Assembly (NCBI GenBank): GCA_015654675.1
Contig: JAATGM010000012.1
Coordinates: forward strand, 1 to 34,024
Direction: 5' to 3'
From: Planctomycetota bacterium
GTDB taxonomy: Bacteria; Planctomycetota; Phycisphaerae; UBA1845; UTPLA1
Length of the DNA stretch: 34,024 nt
Shown: positions 1 through 7,751 of the stretch, one piece after another
How the letters are laid out: each line of letters opens with the position of its first letter
How positions within the stretch are numbered: the stretch's first letter is position 1
Translations under genes and position numbers: made by a program
Notes under the pieces: generated by a model
Seen by the model: only the letters and a program-made list of their open reading frames with translations
Databases searched by the model: none
Told to the model about the DNA's origin: nothing

Positions 1-1456
1 ACCCGTCGGTGTAATACTCGCGGACGAGCAGTCCGGCGCCCGCAACGGCCGGACTGGCCATCGAGGTGCCGGTCATGCTGGCCGTCGTGCAGACAGTGCC
101 GCTGCCGCCGGCCGAGACGGTGTTGCATCCCGGGGCCATCACTTCGGGCTTGCGTCGGCCGTCCTGGGTATACCAGGTTCCGCCCGAGCAGAAGCTGCCC
201 TGGTTGGGGGTGTCCTGCGACGCGGCGACGGCCAGGCAGTTCTTGGCGTTTTCCGGTGTCTTGATCGCCGAGCTGAGATTGGTCACGGCAAAGCAGACGA
301 GATTGTCTTCATTCTCGAACGAGAATTGATCGACCGACTGCGTCCATGAGATGTAGTTGACCGTGTTGTCATTGCCCCAGCTGTTGGTGTGAACGCGTGC
401 CCCCACGCCCGCATTCTGCACGAGCTTTGAAAGCAGGTTGGTCGAGGAGACGGAGCTGAGATTGGTGAACGAGATCTTCGCGTCGTAGGCGAGCCCGCGA
501 TAGGTTGCAGCGCCGCCGGCCGGAACGGGATCGCCCGCAAATGTGCCGGCCGTGTGAGTTCCGTGCGAATCGTATGTGGTGCTGCCGAAATAGCCGACCA
601 GCTTGCGATGCGTCGGGCCGATCGGATTGCCGTTCGGGTCGCGGAACATGCAGTGATTCTGATTCACGCCACCGTCGATGTGGCCGCCGATCTGGCCGAC
701 GCCGGTGATGCCGTGGTCCCAGACGGGCGTCGAGTTGGAGACATTGCTCTGAAGGATCCACGCGTTGCTGTTGTTTCGCAGGGTGAGTTCGGGGGCGTCT
801 TCGACCCACTGAACGGAATCTAGATCGGCCAGTTGCGGATAGGCGGCGGCCGGCATGGTGAGTTCGATCAAGGGGTGTTCACCATTTTGCTGCTGGTCGG
901 TGATCGTAACGTTCGGAAGGGCGCCGATTCTCGCGGCGGCGGCTTGCAGGTTCTCATTGTCGAATAGCGCCACGGTGAGCTTCACGCGGCCGCTTTGGGC
1001 CAGCGCGGTTCGCTCGGCAGACGAATAGGTGCGCGTGCCGATTTCAGGATCGAGCTTCCACGCCTTTTCGAATGGACCAACCCAGCGGACGTAGGACAGA
1101 TTCGCAAGCTTGGTTCGCGATTGAAAGCCGGCCGGCAACTGCACAATGAAGGCATTCGATGGCATGTACGCGCCGACGTCGACGCCGGCGGCGGCAAGCT
1201 GGGCACGCCGTTGCGGCGTCATGGGCCCGGTAAGTTGAATGAGCGCCCGCGTCGCGGCGCGCAAGGGTTCGCCTTGCGTGGAGAGCAGCGAGGTCTCTGT
1301 CTTCAGCGTGAATTTCCCGGCGCGGAGATGGAGCGCGTCGGACTCTAGCGGCGTGGGGGCCGCGATGATCGGCGTCGCGATAATTTGCGCGAGCGCGAAG
1401 TTGGATCCGAGGAAAATGGAAACGACAATTGAGGCGAAGCAAACCCGACGAGGCAC
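1..1456 (-). CDS. Secreted subtilisin-like serine protease (peptidase S8), C-terminus off window
   Basis: Extracellular or periplasmic endopeptidase of the subtilisin family. Read on the minus strand, a GTG start at 1456 is preceded by a strong GGAAAGGAG ribosome site. The first 23 residues form a signal peptide ending FALA-Q. Residues of about 40-180 look like a propeptide or inhibitor-like region. The catalytic triad is visible: Asp261 in HIDGGV, His298 in SHGTHTAG and Ser465 in GTSMASP. The frame stays open to base 1, so everything after about residue 485 (including any C-terminal sorting or dockerin domain) lies outside the window. No ATG starts this frame, so an ATG-only search would miss it. 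It probably has its own promoter in the 166-base gap behind the glycosyltransferase gene. Family assignment is secure; the substrate is unknown. Confidence 0.93.
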   Translation of the reverse strand, partial: MPRRVCFASIVVSIFLGSNFALAQIIATPIIAAPTPLESDALHLRAGKFTLKTETSLLSTQGEPLRAATRALIQLTGPMTPQRRAQLAAAGVDVGAYMPSNAFIVQLPAGFQSRTKLANLSYVRWVGPFEKAWKLDPEIGTRTYSSAERTALAQSGRVKLTVALFDNENLQAAAARIGALPNVTITDQQQNGEHPLIELTMPAAAYPQLADLDSVQWVEDAPELTLRNNSNAWILQSNVSNSTPVWDHGITGVGQIGGHIDGGVNQNHCMFRDPNGNPIGPTHRKLVGYFGSTTYDSHGTHTAGTFAGDPVPAGGAATYRGLAYDAKISFTNLSSVSSTNLLSKLVQNAGVGARVHTNSWGNDNTVNYISWTQSVDQFSFENEDNLVCFAVTNLSSAIKTPENAKNCLAVAASQDTPNQGSFCSGGTWYTQDGRRKPEVMAPGCNTVSAGGSGTVCTTASMTGTSMASPAVAGAGLLVREYYTDG

Positions 1457-1622
1457 GCGCCAACTCCTTTCCGGATTACCAATTTTCGAAAATGCCGGCC
1501 CGCCCCCACAAATGCACCGATGCCCGGACCGTGTGATAACTGATCCTGAAACCGATTCACAATTCTACGGCCGGGATCGGCCAAAATGAAGTGAAAACCG
1601 ACCCGGATTCTCGGAACCAGCG

Positions 1623-2741
1623 CTAGGCCACCATGGCGGCATCATGAACGCCATCGGTCACGGGACGCCGGTTGGCAACGTTCGAATAGAGTGCCCCCAT
1701 ATTGTCGAGCAGGCCTCGCGAACTGAATACCTCGAATGCCTGCCCGCGTGCGGTGTCGGTCAGCTTCGTCTTCAGCGGTGCGTCCTCTAACACGCGTAAT
1801 AGTGCCGCTGCCAGACGCCTCGGCTGGTTGTTTATGCACAGCAGGCCATTGCTTCGATCGGCTATCAGTTCGGCGACCGAGCGCCGCGCAACCCCGACAA
1901 TGGCGGCCCCGGCCGCCATGGCCCATCCGACGGCGTGGCAATCAGCTTCGCTTTTCGGTGCGACGACGAACACGTCCGCGGCTGCGGCGAGTTCAGCCAT
2001 GTTGAAGCGCGAACCAGTCGTCAGCAGCATGTCCGGAAGTTCGAGCGACTGCGCCATGCGGCGAAGCCGATCGGTCTCGGGCGACGCACCGGGGACAACC
2101 ACGCGAATGGCGGGAAAGATCTGCTGCAGCATGGCGCAGGCCCAGAGCGTCTCGAATTGCCCTCCGTCGCGCTCTGCGGTCGTGGGCGTCAATATGACGG
2201 GGGCCGCGTCGCCCGCAATGCGTCGCCGCGCATCAGCGTTCCGCGCCGCGTTGATCTCGCCAAAGTCGACGGCGTCGCGGACTACGGCAATGTGGTCGGC
2301 ACGAACTCCAAACCCGGCCAGTTGGGCCCGCGCGACCTGGCTGGCCGCCACCACGGCCGGTGTCGGTCGAATCTGTCGCAGCCATGCGGCCGCTTTGTCA
2401 GCGTCCTCGATGCGAATTCCCGAGACGACGAGCGGCTGTCCCTCGCTCGCGGCTTTGCTTGCTGCCAGCGCGTCGGGTCCCCAGGTATGAATCATGTCGA
2501 TTCGGCGCGAGCGGACCAGCGATCGCAGGGCCGGCCCGGCCGAGGAACCAATCCATATCCGTTGATCAGCGCGATGAATCAGTCGGCGCAGAAAGCTCGT
2601 CGCCGCAATCGCAGGGCGTGAGTCAGTCGCCGCTACCTCATGCGCAAACGATTCCGGCGGAAGGCGATCGAGCAGCAGACGGATAGCGCGGAACTCGGGC
2701 TCGCCGGCGGCGGCGTCGAGGACGTGCAGAAGACGGATCAA
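1623..2741 (-). CDS. Glycosyltransferase, family 4-like (GT-B fold)
   Basis: Probable cytoplasmic glycosyltransferase adding a sugar from an activated donor to a glycan or lipid carrier; donor and acceptor cannot be read from sequence. The N-terminus (MIRLLHVLDAAAGEPEF) and the C-terminal donor domain (AADVFVVAPKSEADCHAVGWAMAAGAAIVG, given here in part) follow the GT4 layout, and 372 residues is normal length. The usual EX7E motif is degenerate: Glu265 is present but the second Glu is Trp273 in WAMAAG. The start is TTG, overlapping the TGA of the preceding lipoprotein gene by 4 bases, with AGGAAAAGGA just upstream, so the two are translationally coupled. It is the last gene of the minus-strand run from about 4984. 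Family is fairly sure; activity is uncertain because of the altered motif. Confidence 0.8.
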   Translation of the reverse strand: MIRLLHVLDAAAGEPEFRAIRLLLDRLPPESFAHEVAATDSRPAIAATSFLRRLIHRADQRIWIGSSAGPALRSLVRSRRIDMIHTWGPDALAASKAASEGQPLVVSGIRIEDADKAAAWLRQIRPTPAVVAASQVARAQLAGFGVRADHIAVVRDAVDFGEINAARNADARRRIAGDAAPVILTPTTAERDGGQFETLWACAMLQQIFPAIRVVVPGASPETDRLRRMAQSLELPDMLLTTGSRFNMAELAAAADVFVVAPKSEADCHAVGWAMAAGAAIVGVARRSVAELIADRSNGLLCINNQPRRLAAALLRVLEDAPLKTKLTDTARGQAFEVFSSRGLLDNMGALYSNVANRRPVTDGVHDAAMVA

Positions 2742-3376
2742 TCCTTTTCCTTGTGGTCGTAGAACAGCTTGGCGACGCTGTCGGCCATTTCGTCGGCAAG
2801 CTGGCGGGAAATGTCGCCGGCCGAGTCGTCGGCGTCGCTGGGGCCGGGCTTGGTGGTGACGACCACATCTTCGCCGTCGGATTGCAGCGGCCAGAGGCGA
2901 ACGTCGCGCTTTCGTTCAGTGGAGTAAATCGCCACGCGCACGGCGAAGCGACCCTCATAGATTGGGGCGGCCGGTTCCTTCTTGAGCCGGAAGTCGGTGA
3001 CATTGAGGAACAGCACCTGGTCGGCGCCGAGCTTTTCGCCGATGAGGCGGCGGGTCATCTTGTCGGTGTTGTAGTCAGGATCGCGCTGGCGGAGCTGCTG
3101 CCATTCTTCAAACGGAATGACCTTCGACTCGATCCCGTTGGCTCGCAGCGCTTCGACGAACTTGTCGTGGAACTCGCGAAACGTGACCGGCGTCACGACG
3201 AAGCCCTGCGGGTCGTCAACGATGACGGCCAGCTTGCCTTTGGTCAGCTTGAATTTCGCCTCGATGGTTTCGCCGCCGGTCAGGTGGTGCCAGAGAATCG
3301 CCATCTGCGTGGGGTTGCACGCGAACGCGGGCGCGAGCAGGAGAACGGCAACGACGAAGCGCGAGCGCGGGGACAT
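2738..3376 (-). CDS. Small lipoprotein, function unknown (paralogue of the next gene)
   Basis: Predicted lipoprotein of 212 residues. The N-terminus (MSPRSRFVVAVLLLAPAFAC) is a signal peptide ending in a lipobox with Cys20. The mature part alternates beta strands and helices (KLAVIVDD, FHDKFVEALRANGIE, IGEKLGADQVLFLNVTDF, GRFAVRVAIYSTE). The upstream neighbour has the same order of elements, so the two look like diverged paralogues. The layout recalls TolB-N/CsgG-like periplasmic folds, but that is inference from pattern only. The ATG at 3376 overlaps the upstream TGA by one base (TGATG), and its own stop overlaps the glycosyltransferase start, so three proteins are made in a coupled way. This suggests a shared role in the cell envelope, perhaps with the glycosyltransferase. 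No name assigned. Confidence 0.75.
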   Translation of the reverse strand: MSPRSRFVVAVLLLAPAFACNPTQMAILWHHLTGGETIEAKFKLTKGKLAVIVDDPQGFVVTPVTFREFHDKFVEALRANGIESKVIPFEEWQQLRQRDPDYNTDKMTRRLIGEKLGADQVLFLNVTDFRLKKEPAAPIYEGRFAVRVAIYSTERKRDVRLWPLQSDGEDVVVTTKPGPSDADDSAGDISRQLADEMADSVAKLFYDHKEKD

Positions 3377-4017
3377 CAGTACGATTCCTCGTGCTCGACG
3401 AACTTCTGCGCCACCTTTTCGCCAAAGATTGCGAGCGCGCCGTTGAGGATGGAACTGTCGCTGGCGTTCATCACGTCGGTCTTGCCGTCCGGCGGATAGA
3501 CGGCGCTGATTTCCTTGCCGTAAACCGGATGGTCTGCGCCTGGCTTGGTGACGTCGTAGACGCTGACTGTCGCGCGAACGCGACCCTTGCGGACTTCGCG
3601 CGAGTCGCGCGCTCGAACCGTGTACTCAAGCAGGTCAACGCGGAGAACAAAGTCGGCCTTGAACTCCTTGCCCAGCTCGGCATTGGTCATGCCTTCCCAA
3701 TCGTTGCCGCTGGATTCCTGGAAGCGGGTGATCTCGCGGATATCGACGAGTTTGGCGTCTTTGATTTTCTGGGTGAGGTGGTATCGAACGGCGTCAGCCG
3801 TGCGATAGCGGGCGGCGTAATCTTCATCCAGCGTGGCCTGGTCGGCCCAGACGACGATCGCTACCGGCTTGCCGCCCAGCTTGTCGAACTCGGGGGCAAT
3901 TTTCTTCTTCGGCTCATTGAGCATCGCGAGGAAGTAGGCATTCTGGCACGCCGAGTGGATCGGCAGAAGCGCGGCGAGGCAGATCAGGAACAGCGGGGCA
4001 GTGTATCGTCGGCGCAT
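3376..4017 (-). CDS. Small lipoprotein, function unknown (paralogue of the downstream gene)
   Basis: Predicted lipoprotein of 213 residues, starting at the ATG at 4017 (MRRRYTAPLFLICLAALL) because the signal peptide and lipobox (PIHSAC, Cys24) follow directly. A longer reading to 4152 would bury the signal inside the protein and overlap the DUF2752 gene. The mature domain has KPVAIVVWADQ, a helix ending in TQKIKDAKLVDIREI, then GKEFKADFVLRVDLLEYTV and GRVRATVSVYDV. This matches the strand-helix order of the downstream lipoprotein, with the same 'K..AD.VL.V.....' centre. The stop overlaps the next start by one base. No clear ribosome site stands at the usual distance before 4017. Probably an envelope lipoprotein; role unknown. 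Confidence 0.72.
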   Translation of the reverse strand: MRRRYTAPLFLICLAALLPIHSACQNAYFLAMLNEPKKKIAPEFDKLGGKPVAIVVWADQATLDEDYAARYRTADAVRYHLTQKIKDAKLVDIREITRFQESSGNDWEGMTNAELGKEFKADFVLRVDLLEYTVRARDSREVRKGRVRATVSVYDVTKPGADHPVYGKEISAVYPPDGKTDVMNASDSSILNGALAIFGEKVAQKFVEHEESY

Positions 4018-4087
4018 GGCAATCGTGCTCGGATGACCTTTTCTCTCAGTTTTGTCGGCGGGTTGCGCCGCGGTACTGCGGGATTTC

Positions 4088-4603
4088 TCAATGCGGCTGG
4101 AGCAGGTGGAGGGTGATTTTCCAGGCCCAGGCGCCGAAAAACACGACTCCAAGCGTCGCGAGTCCCCGGCCGGTCCCCAACCAGTCCCAGTTTATTCGTG
4201 GAAGCCGCCCTGTCCAGGCAGCTCGCCAGCTGGCGACCAGGGCCGCGAGCGTCAGGAGGAACAGAATGGCGCCAGCCGGTTGCGACCGAAAGGCGGCAAG
4301 CGGCCGGCCATGCGCCATGAGACTAAAAGCGGTCGTCATGCCGCAGGTGGGGCAAGGCAGTCCGGTCATTTCGAGAAAGCCGCAGGGCGGCAGGCCCATC
4401 GCCGTATGCGTCCCGACGCCGGACGGCGACGGTCTTAAGCTGATCGCCGTAATGAGAACCGCAGTTGCGGTAATCGCGATCGCCGCCGCGCCCACGCGCA
4501 CTTTCCAGGGTCGAAGCGGCGCGCCCGCCAGCGGAGCGGCGAACACCGGTTGAGCCATGATGGGGGGCCGGCCATCGACGTCGGCCGGCAGATCGCTGGC
4601 CAT
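4088..4603 (-). CDS. DUF2752 family membrane protein
   Basis: Integral membrane protein of 171 residues with the DUF2752 signature: a first membrane segment (VGAAAIAITATAVLITAI), then PCGFLEMTGLPCPTCGMTTA with three conserved cysteines, and two more hydrophobic segments (AGAILFLLTLAALVASW and LATLGVVFFGAWAW). The function of DUF2752 is not established; the cysteine-rich loop next to the membrane could bind metal or do thiol chemistry, but that is inference. The ATG at 4603 is used here; another ATG at 4558 (MAQPVFAAP) is possible, and neither has a strong ribosome site. It sits between the basic protein gene and the two lipoprotein genes, all on minus, probably one transcript. Confidence 0.82.
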   Translation of the reverse strand: MASDLPADVDGRPPIMAQPVFAAPLAGAPLRPWKVRVGAAAIAITATAVLITAISLRPSPSGVGTHTAMGLPPCGFLEMTGLPCPTCGMTTAFSLMAHGRPLAAFRSQPAGAILFLLTLAALVASWRAAWTGRLPRINWDWLGTGRGLATLGVVFFGAWAWKITLHLLQPH

Positions 4604-4663
4604 GGGGCGGGTTCCGTGGAGAAACTGAATGCGCCGCGCGGACTGCGCGACGCACGTGCGTGA

Positions 4664-4984
4664 TCAGCTGGCGGTGGTCACTTTGACGAACCGAGCCACG
4701 CTTCCGAGGTCGCGCAGAATGTCGGTCGTTGCTCGGATCTTGCAGGTCGCTCCTTTTTCGGGCTGCACGAACCGCGGCGCCGAGGGGCGCACGACCCAGA
4801 TTCGTCCGCCGCGACGTCGATCTTCAAAACGCCGCGTACGCGTCTTCGTACGAAGCCGGTCGGCGCGGGCGTTGGTGGGGTCCTTCTTGAAGAGACGCGA
4901 AAGTGTCTTTGCCGCGCGCTCACTCGCGGGTTTCTTGGTCACTTCGATGTGGACGACTGAACCGGGTTTGATATCTGGCTGCAT
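4664..4984 (-). CDS. Conserved basic protein, function unknown
   Basis: A 106-residue protein, rich in Arg and Lys, with no signal peptide or membrane segment. It opens with MQPDIKPGSVVHIEVTKKP, has a strongly basic middle (about residues 30-60: RLRTKTRTRRFEDRRRGG) and ends in a beta-rich segment (GATCKIRATTDILRDLGSVARFVKV). The start at 4984 is preferred over 5008 because AGGAG lies 10 bases before it. The composition would suit nucleic-acid binding, but I recognise no domain and assign no function. A good promoter lies just upstream (5025-5052), so this is likely the first gene of the minus-strand run ending with the glycosyltransferase. Confidence 0.65.
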   Translation of the reverse strand: MQPDIKPGSVVHIEVTKKPASERAAKTLSRLFKKDPTNARADRLRTKTRTRRFEDRRRGGRIWVVRPSAPRFVQPEKGATCKIRATTDILRDLGSVARFVKVTTAS

Positions 4985-5024
4985 GATCTCGTTGCTCCTC
5001 ACGCTCATCTAATTCAAGCGGGAC

Positions 5025-5052
5025 AGTATACGCGATTTTGACGCGTTTGCAA
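5025..5052 (-). promoter_or_regulatory. Sigma-70-like promoter for the minus-strand operon
   Basis: On the minus strand TTGCAA and TATACT are separated by 16 bases. The predicted transcript would start near 5018, giving a leader of about 35 bases before the ATG at 4984. Position and match are good; not proven. Confidence 0.55.
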
Positions 5053-5145
5053 ATCGCCCCGCCGGCCGCCACTAACCTCGGGTTTTTGAGGGTGTCTAAG
5101 GGTCTGCAAGGCCGCGGAATCGCGGATCGCGACGGTGGAGGATCG

Positions 5146-5436
5146 ATGGCAATGTTGGCGGAAAAACGCATGCGAAATGTTGGCTTGCTTTCTCGGACTG
5201 TGTACCGAACGGTGGTACTCGCGGCGCTCGGCATGGCTGCAATTGGAGCCGGTGCCGGCGCGACGGGTTGCGGAACGGGGATCTATCAGGACTTCACCGA
5301 CGCGATCAACGGCTGCTGCTGTGATGACTGCGACGACTGCGATGATTGCGGCGACTGGTACTACGACGATTGCTATTACGGCGACTGCGGCAGCTGGAAT
5401 TTCGACTTCGGATTCGGGTTTTTTGATGGCTGGTGA
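5146..5436 (+). CDS. Small exported Cys/Asp-rich protein, function unknown
   Basis: A 96-residue protein. The ATG at 5146 follows GGTGGAGGATCG, a good ribosome site. Residues of about 15-41 are hydrophobic (LSRTVYRTVVLAALGMAAIG...) and end in ATGC, a possible though atypical lipobox (Cys42). The rest is very unusual: a Cys triplet (57-59) followed by repeated Asp-Asp-Cys units (Cys62, 65, 68), then CYYGDC and a Gly/Phe/Trp-rich tail (FDFGFGFFDGW). Nine cysteines in about 55 mature residues plus many Asp suggest metal binding or a disulfide-stapled surface peptide; this is inference. It lies alone on plus between two minus operons and converges on mauE. No family recognised. Confidence 0.6.
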   Translation: MAMLAEKRMRNVGLLSRTVYRTVVLAALGMAAIGAGAGATGCGTGIYQDFTDAINGCCCDDCDDCDDCGDWYYDDCYYGDCGSWNFDFGFGFFDGW

Positions 5437-5463
5437 TCGGCCGCGCTCCTTTGACTGCGTGAT

Positions 5464-5928
5464 TCAGGCAGCGGGCTCAGGCGCTTCGGCAAAGGGCAAG
5501 GCCTCCGTGCGAGCGCGCGGCTGATACCATAGAACCAACGCGGCGGCGGCGATCAGTCCGAAGTTCTCGGCGAGCTTCGGATAACCCGCATGGCCGCTTC
5601 CCTTTCCGAAGCAACCGCACGAGATGTTAAGGCCGCGCGAAACGGCCGAAGCGATGCCGGCAGTGAAGACGATCAGCATCAGGAAAATGAGCCAACCGCC
5701 GACTCGCCGCCAGCTTCGCGTGAGGATGGCCACGCCGGCCGCGACTTCCCACCACGGAAGAATCAGGGCCACCGCGTTCACGAGCGACAGCGGGACCATC
5801 TGAAAATACTTGATGCTCTGGGCGAACTGTTTCGGATCGATGATTTTCTCGACGCCGGCGTAAATGAACAGCAGGCCGAGAACCCACGCCAGCAGCGTGC
5901 TCAGGGTATTCCAGAGTCGCGCGCTCAT
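5464..5928 (-). CDS. MauE/DoxX-like membrane protein
   Basis: Four-helix membrane protein of 154 residues in the MauE/DoxX superfamily. Segments: LLAWVLGLLFIYAGVEKII, LVNAVALILPWWEVAAGVAIL, VGGWLIFLMLIVFTAGIASA and FGLIAAAALVLWY. The MauE-like CGCF motif is present (Cys104, Cys106), following GLNIS. In methylamine-utilisation clusters MauE is tied to disulfide or redox maturation of periplasmic proteins; here the neighbours are a rhodanese and a DUF1573 protein, pointing to envelope thiol or sulfur chemistry (inference). The ATG at 5928 is chosen: it lies 2 bases after the rhodanese stop and has GGAG 8 bases before it. Last gene of the operon. Confidence 0.83.
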   Translation of the reverse strand: MSARLWNTLSTLLAWVLGLLFIYAGVEKIIDPKQFAQSIKYFQMVPLSLVNAVALILPWWEVAAGVAILTRSWRRVGGWLIFLMLIVFTAGIASAVSRGLNISCGCFGKGSGHAGYPKLAENFGLIAAAALVLWYQPRARTEALPFAEAPEPAA

Positions 5929-5930
5929 GA

Positions 5931-6422
5931 TCACTCCGCCCCGTGCATGATGGGGATGTCGGTTTGCTTGCCGATCCACTCCCACCCGTCTTCAAAAATG
6001 CGCAGGTTTTCCTTTTTGAATTTTGCGCCGATCAGAAACTCAAAGACTTCCGCGCTGGCCTCGCACTTGCCGCCGCCGCAGTAAATGACGATGAGCGAGT
6101 CGGGCGGCAACCGCGAGAAAACGGTCCCGATGTATTGCTCCTTCATCGTCGATGGAATGTTGATCGCGCCGGCGACGTGCCCCTCGGCGAACTCTTCCGG
6201 CTTCCGGGCGTCGATGATGGTGGCCGTACCCGTGGCAATGTAGTTCCGGAATTTTTCTGGGGTGACACGGACCTCATCGAAGAGTTTCGGGTTTTCTTTC
6301 GGATTGGTGCTTTCGTCGGGCTTGATGACCCAGGGTATGCGCGGCCGCACGGCATTTGCGAACACCGCCGCAGCGCTGGAGGCGACCAGCAGCACCACAA
6401 TTCTAAGAGCCGTTCGCTCCAT
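5931..6422 (-). CDS. Exported rhodanese-like domain protein
   Basis: A 163-residue protein with one rhodanese domain behind an N-terminal hydrophobic segment (LRIVVLLVASSAAAVFANAV), so it acts outside the cytoplasm or anchored in the membrane. Visible motifs: IIDARKPEEFAEGHVAGAINIP (residues 69-90, key DAR..EEF..GH..GA.NIP), and the active-site loop YCGGGKC with Cys115 as the persulfide-carrying cysteine and a second Cys at 120. Rhodaneses move sulfane sulfur between thiols; the acceptor here is unknown. The ATG at 6422 has an excellent ribosome site (GGAGGTGATC). It sits between DUF1573 and mauE in one operon, with an intercistronic hairpin before it. Confidence 0.9.
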   Translation of the reverse strand: MERTALRIVVLLVASSAAAVFANAVRPRIPWVIKPDESTNPKENPKLFDEVRVTPEKFRNYIATGTATIIDARKPEEFAEGHVAGAINIPSTMKEQYIGTVFSRLPPDSLIVIYCGGGKCEASAEVFEFLIGAKFKKENLRIFEDGWEWIGKQTDIPIMHGAE

Positions 6423-6443
6423 GAGATCACCTCCGGAAAGAGA

Positions 6444-6469
6444 GGTGGGCGGATCGACGTCCGCCCACC
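6444..6469 (-). terminator. Intercistronic hairpin between DUF1573 and rhodanese genes
   Basis: Perfect 10-bp inverted repeat (GGTGGGCGGA and its complement) around a 6-base loop. On the minus strand only a short pyrimidine stretch follows, not a clean U-run, so it may be a partial terminator or an mRNA-stabilising hairpin that sets DUF1573 levels above those of the two downstream genes. Confidence 0.5.
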
Positions 6470-6497
6470 GGGTTGGCTTGTATTGCCGTTGGCGCTA

Positions 6498-7751
6498 TTA
6501 GTGCCCCGCGGGCTGCGTCGTCGGCGTCTTGGTCATGTTGATGGTGGGGGGCGTCGCCTGGTTCATTGGGACGCGGATCGGCTGTTGCGGCGTGCCGGTC
6601 GGCTGAGCCGTAACCTGCGTTCCGACGGCTTCAACCGGTACCGAAACCTCCGCGAAGGCCTTGTCGCTCGTCTTGAACGTGATCTTGGCCGGAGTTCCGT
6701 TCGGAAGCTCGTAGCCCGCCGGGAACTTCACGACGATGCGGAAGCGCTTGCCGGGAGCGTCCTCGACGAGTTTGGCCGCGATCTTCGAATCACTCATGGC
6801 GACATCCGACACCTTCAGGTCTGTGCCGGCATTGAAGGTGACATAAACAGCGCGCTCGAGCTCAACAGTCAGCGGCTTCGGGATGAGAATCTTGGCGGGC
6901 TGAACCTCAACGCGGGCCGGGACATAAGCGGTCGCGTTCACGGTCAGGTTCGGCATCTTCGCGTTGCCGGTATCGGCCGTGATGTTGGCGACCTGCGATC
7001 CAGTCGGCATCGGAGGAAGCACGGTGACCTTCATCTCGTATTCCTTGCCTTCGGTGATCGGCTTCACCTCGACGCGGAACATCGGATTGCTGCTCTTGAC
7101 GTTCTTGATCGAGATCTTGTCGTCGAGCTTGTTCGTGATCTTGACGATCTGCTCCTTCGGATGGTCGGTGTCGGTGATGGCCCCGAAGTTGACGTAGGCG
7201 GGCTGGACGTCAATCGGCGTCCAAATGGTGCCCTTCAGCCAGAGCACCGTCTCGGGCTGGCCCTGGATGTTGGTCGTCACGCTGATGTTCTTCTGAACCG
7301 CGCCGTTCATCTTCTCGGTTCGCAGCATGACCGGAATCTTGCCGGTCTTTCCGGGCTCGACGCGGCGGTCCCAGTCGCCCGCCACGGTGCAACCGCAGCC
7401 GGGGCGAACAGCACTGACTTCGAGAACCGCGTTGCCGCGATTGGTAAACCAGAAGTCATGCCGAATCGGCTCGCCGGCCATCTGCTTGCCGAAGTCAAAA
7501 CTGGGCGTATCGAAAACCATTTGCGGCCCCTGGCCGGGCTGCGAAGCAGCGGAAATGCCGACAGCCGGCGTTCCCGGAACGGGTGCACCGCCGTGCGGTG
7601 CAGTCGGAACCGGCTGCGGGGTTGTTTGCGCCGGAGCGGCTTGGGCCGGAGCGCCGGGCGGGTCGGCCAGGGCGATGCCAGCGGATGAGAGGGACGAAAC
7701 CAGGGCGAAGATGGCAACCTTGCCCAGCCGGTTCATTGAGGGTCGATACAT
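6498..7751 (-). CDS. DUF1573 domain exported protein
   Basis: Exported 417-residue protein with a signal peptide (residues 1-29, ending IALA-D), a Pro/Ala/Gln-rich linker to about residue 75, then several Ig-like beta-sandwich units of the DUF1573/ASH type. The first unit is canonical: FDFGKQMAGEPIRHDFWFTNRGNAVLEV followed by PGCGCTVA, the family's Cys motif (full run not quoted). Two further units begin near PAYVNFGAI and PAKILIPK. A low-complexity Thr/Pro tail follows (TPTTQPAGH). DUF1573 proteins are thought to be periplasmic or surface scaffolds; no reaction is known. The ATG at 7751 is preceded by GGAG at 9 bases. First gene of the operon with rhodanese and mauE; the Cys-x-Cys motif fits a thiol-related module. 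Confidence 0.88.
   Translation of the reverse strand: MYRPSMNRLGKVAIFALVSSLSSAGIALADPPGAPAQAAPAQTTPQPVPTAPHGGAPVPGTPAVGISAASQPGQGPQMVFDTPSFDFGKQMAGEPIRHDFWFTNRGNAVLEVSAVRPGCGCTVAGDWDRRVEPGKTGKIPVMLRTEKMNGAVQKNISVTTNIQGQPETVLWLKGTIWTPIDVQPAYVNFGAITDTDHPKEQIVKITNKLDDKISIKNVKSSNPMFRVEVKPITEGKEYEMKVTVLPPMPTGSQVANITADTGNAKMPNLTVNATAYVPARVEVQPAKILIPKPLTVELERAVYVTFNAGTDLKVSDVAMSDSKIAAKLVEDAPGKRFRIVVKFPAGYELPNGTPAKITFKTSDKAFAEVSVPVEAVGTQVTAQPTGTPQQPIRVPMNQATPPTINMTKTPTTQPAGH

Noticed and set aside
1560-1600. GGCCG/CGGCC hairpin as a terminator after the glycosyltransferase gene
   Set aside because: Only a 5-bp stem and no T-run on the minus strand.
4018-4152. N-terminal extension of the upstream lipoprotein
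   Set aside because: Would place the signal peptide and lipobox at residue 46 and overlap the DUF2752 gene.
5943-7688. 581-codon plus-strand frame
   Set aside because: Antisense shadow of the DUF1573 and rhodanese genes; low-complexity Arg/Gly/Asp composition, no domain and no ribosome site.
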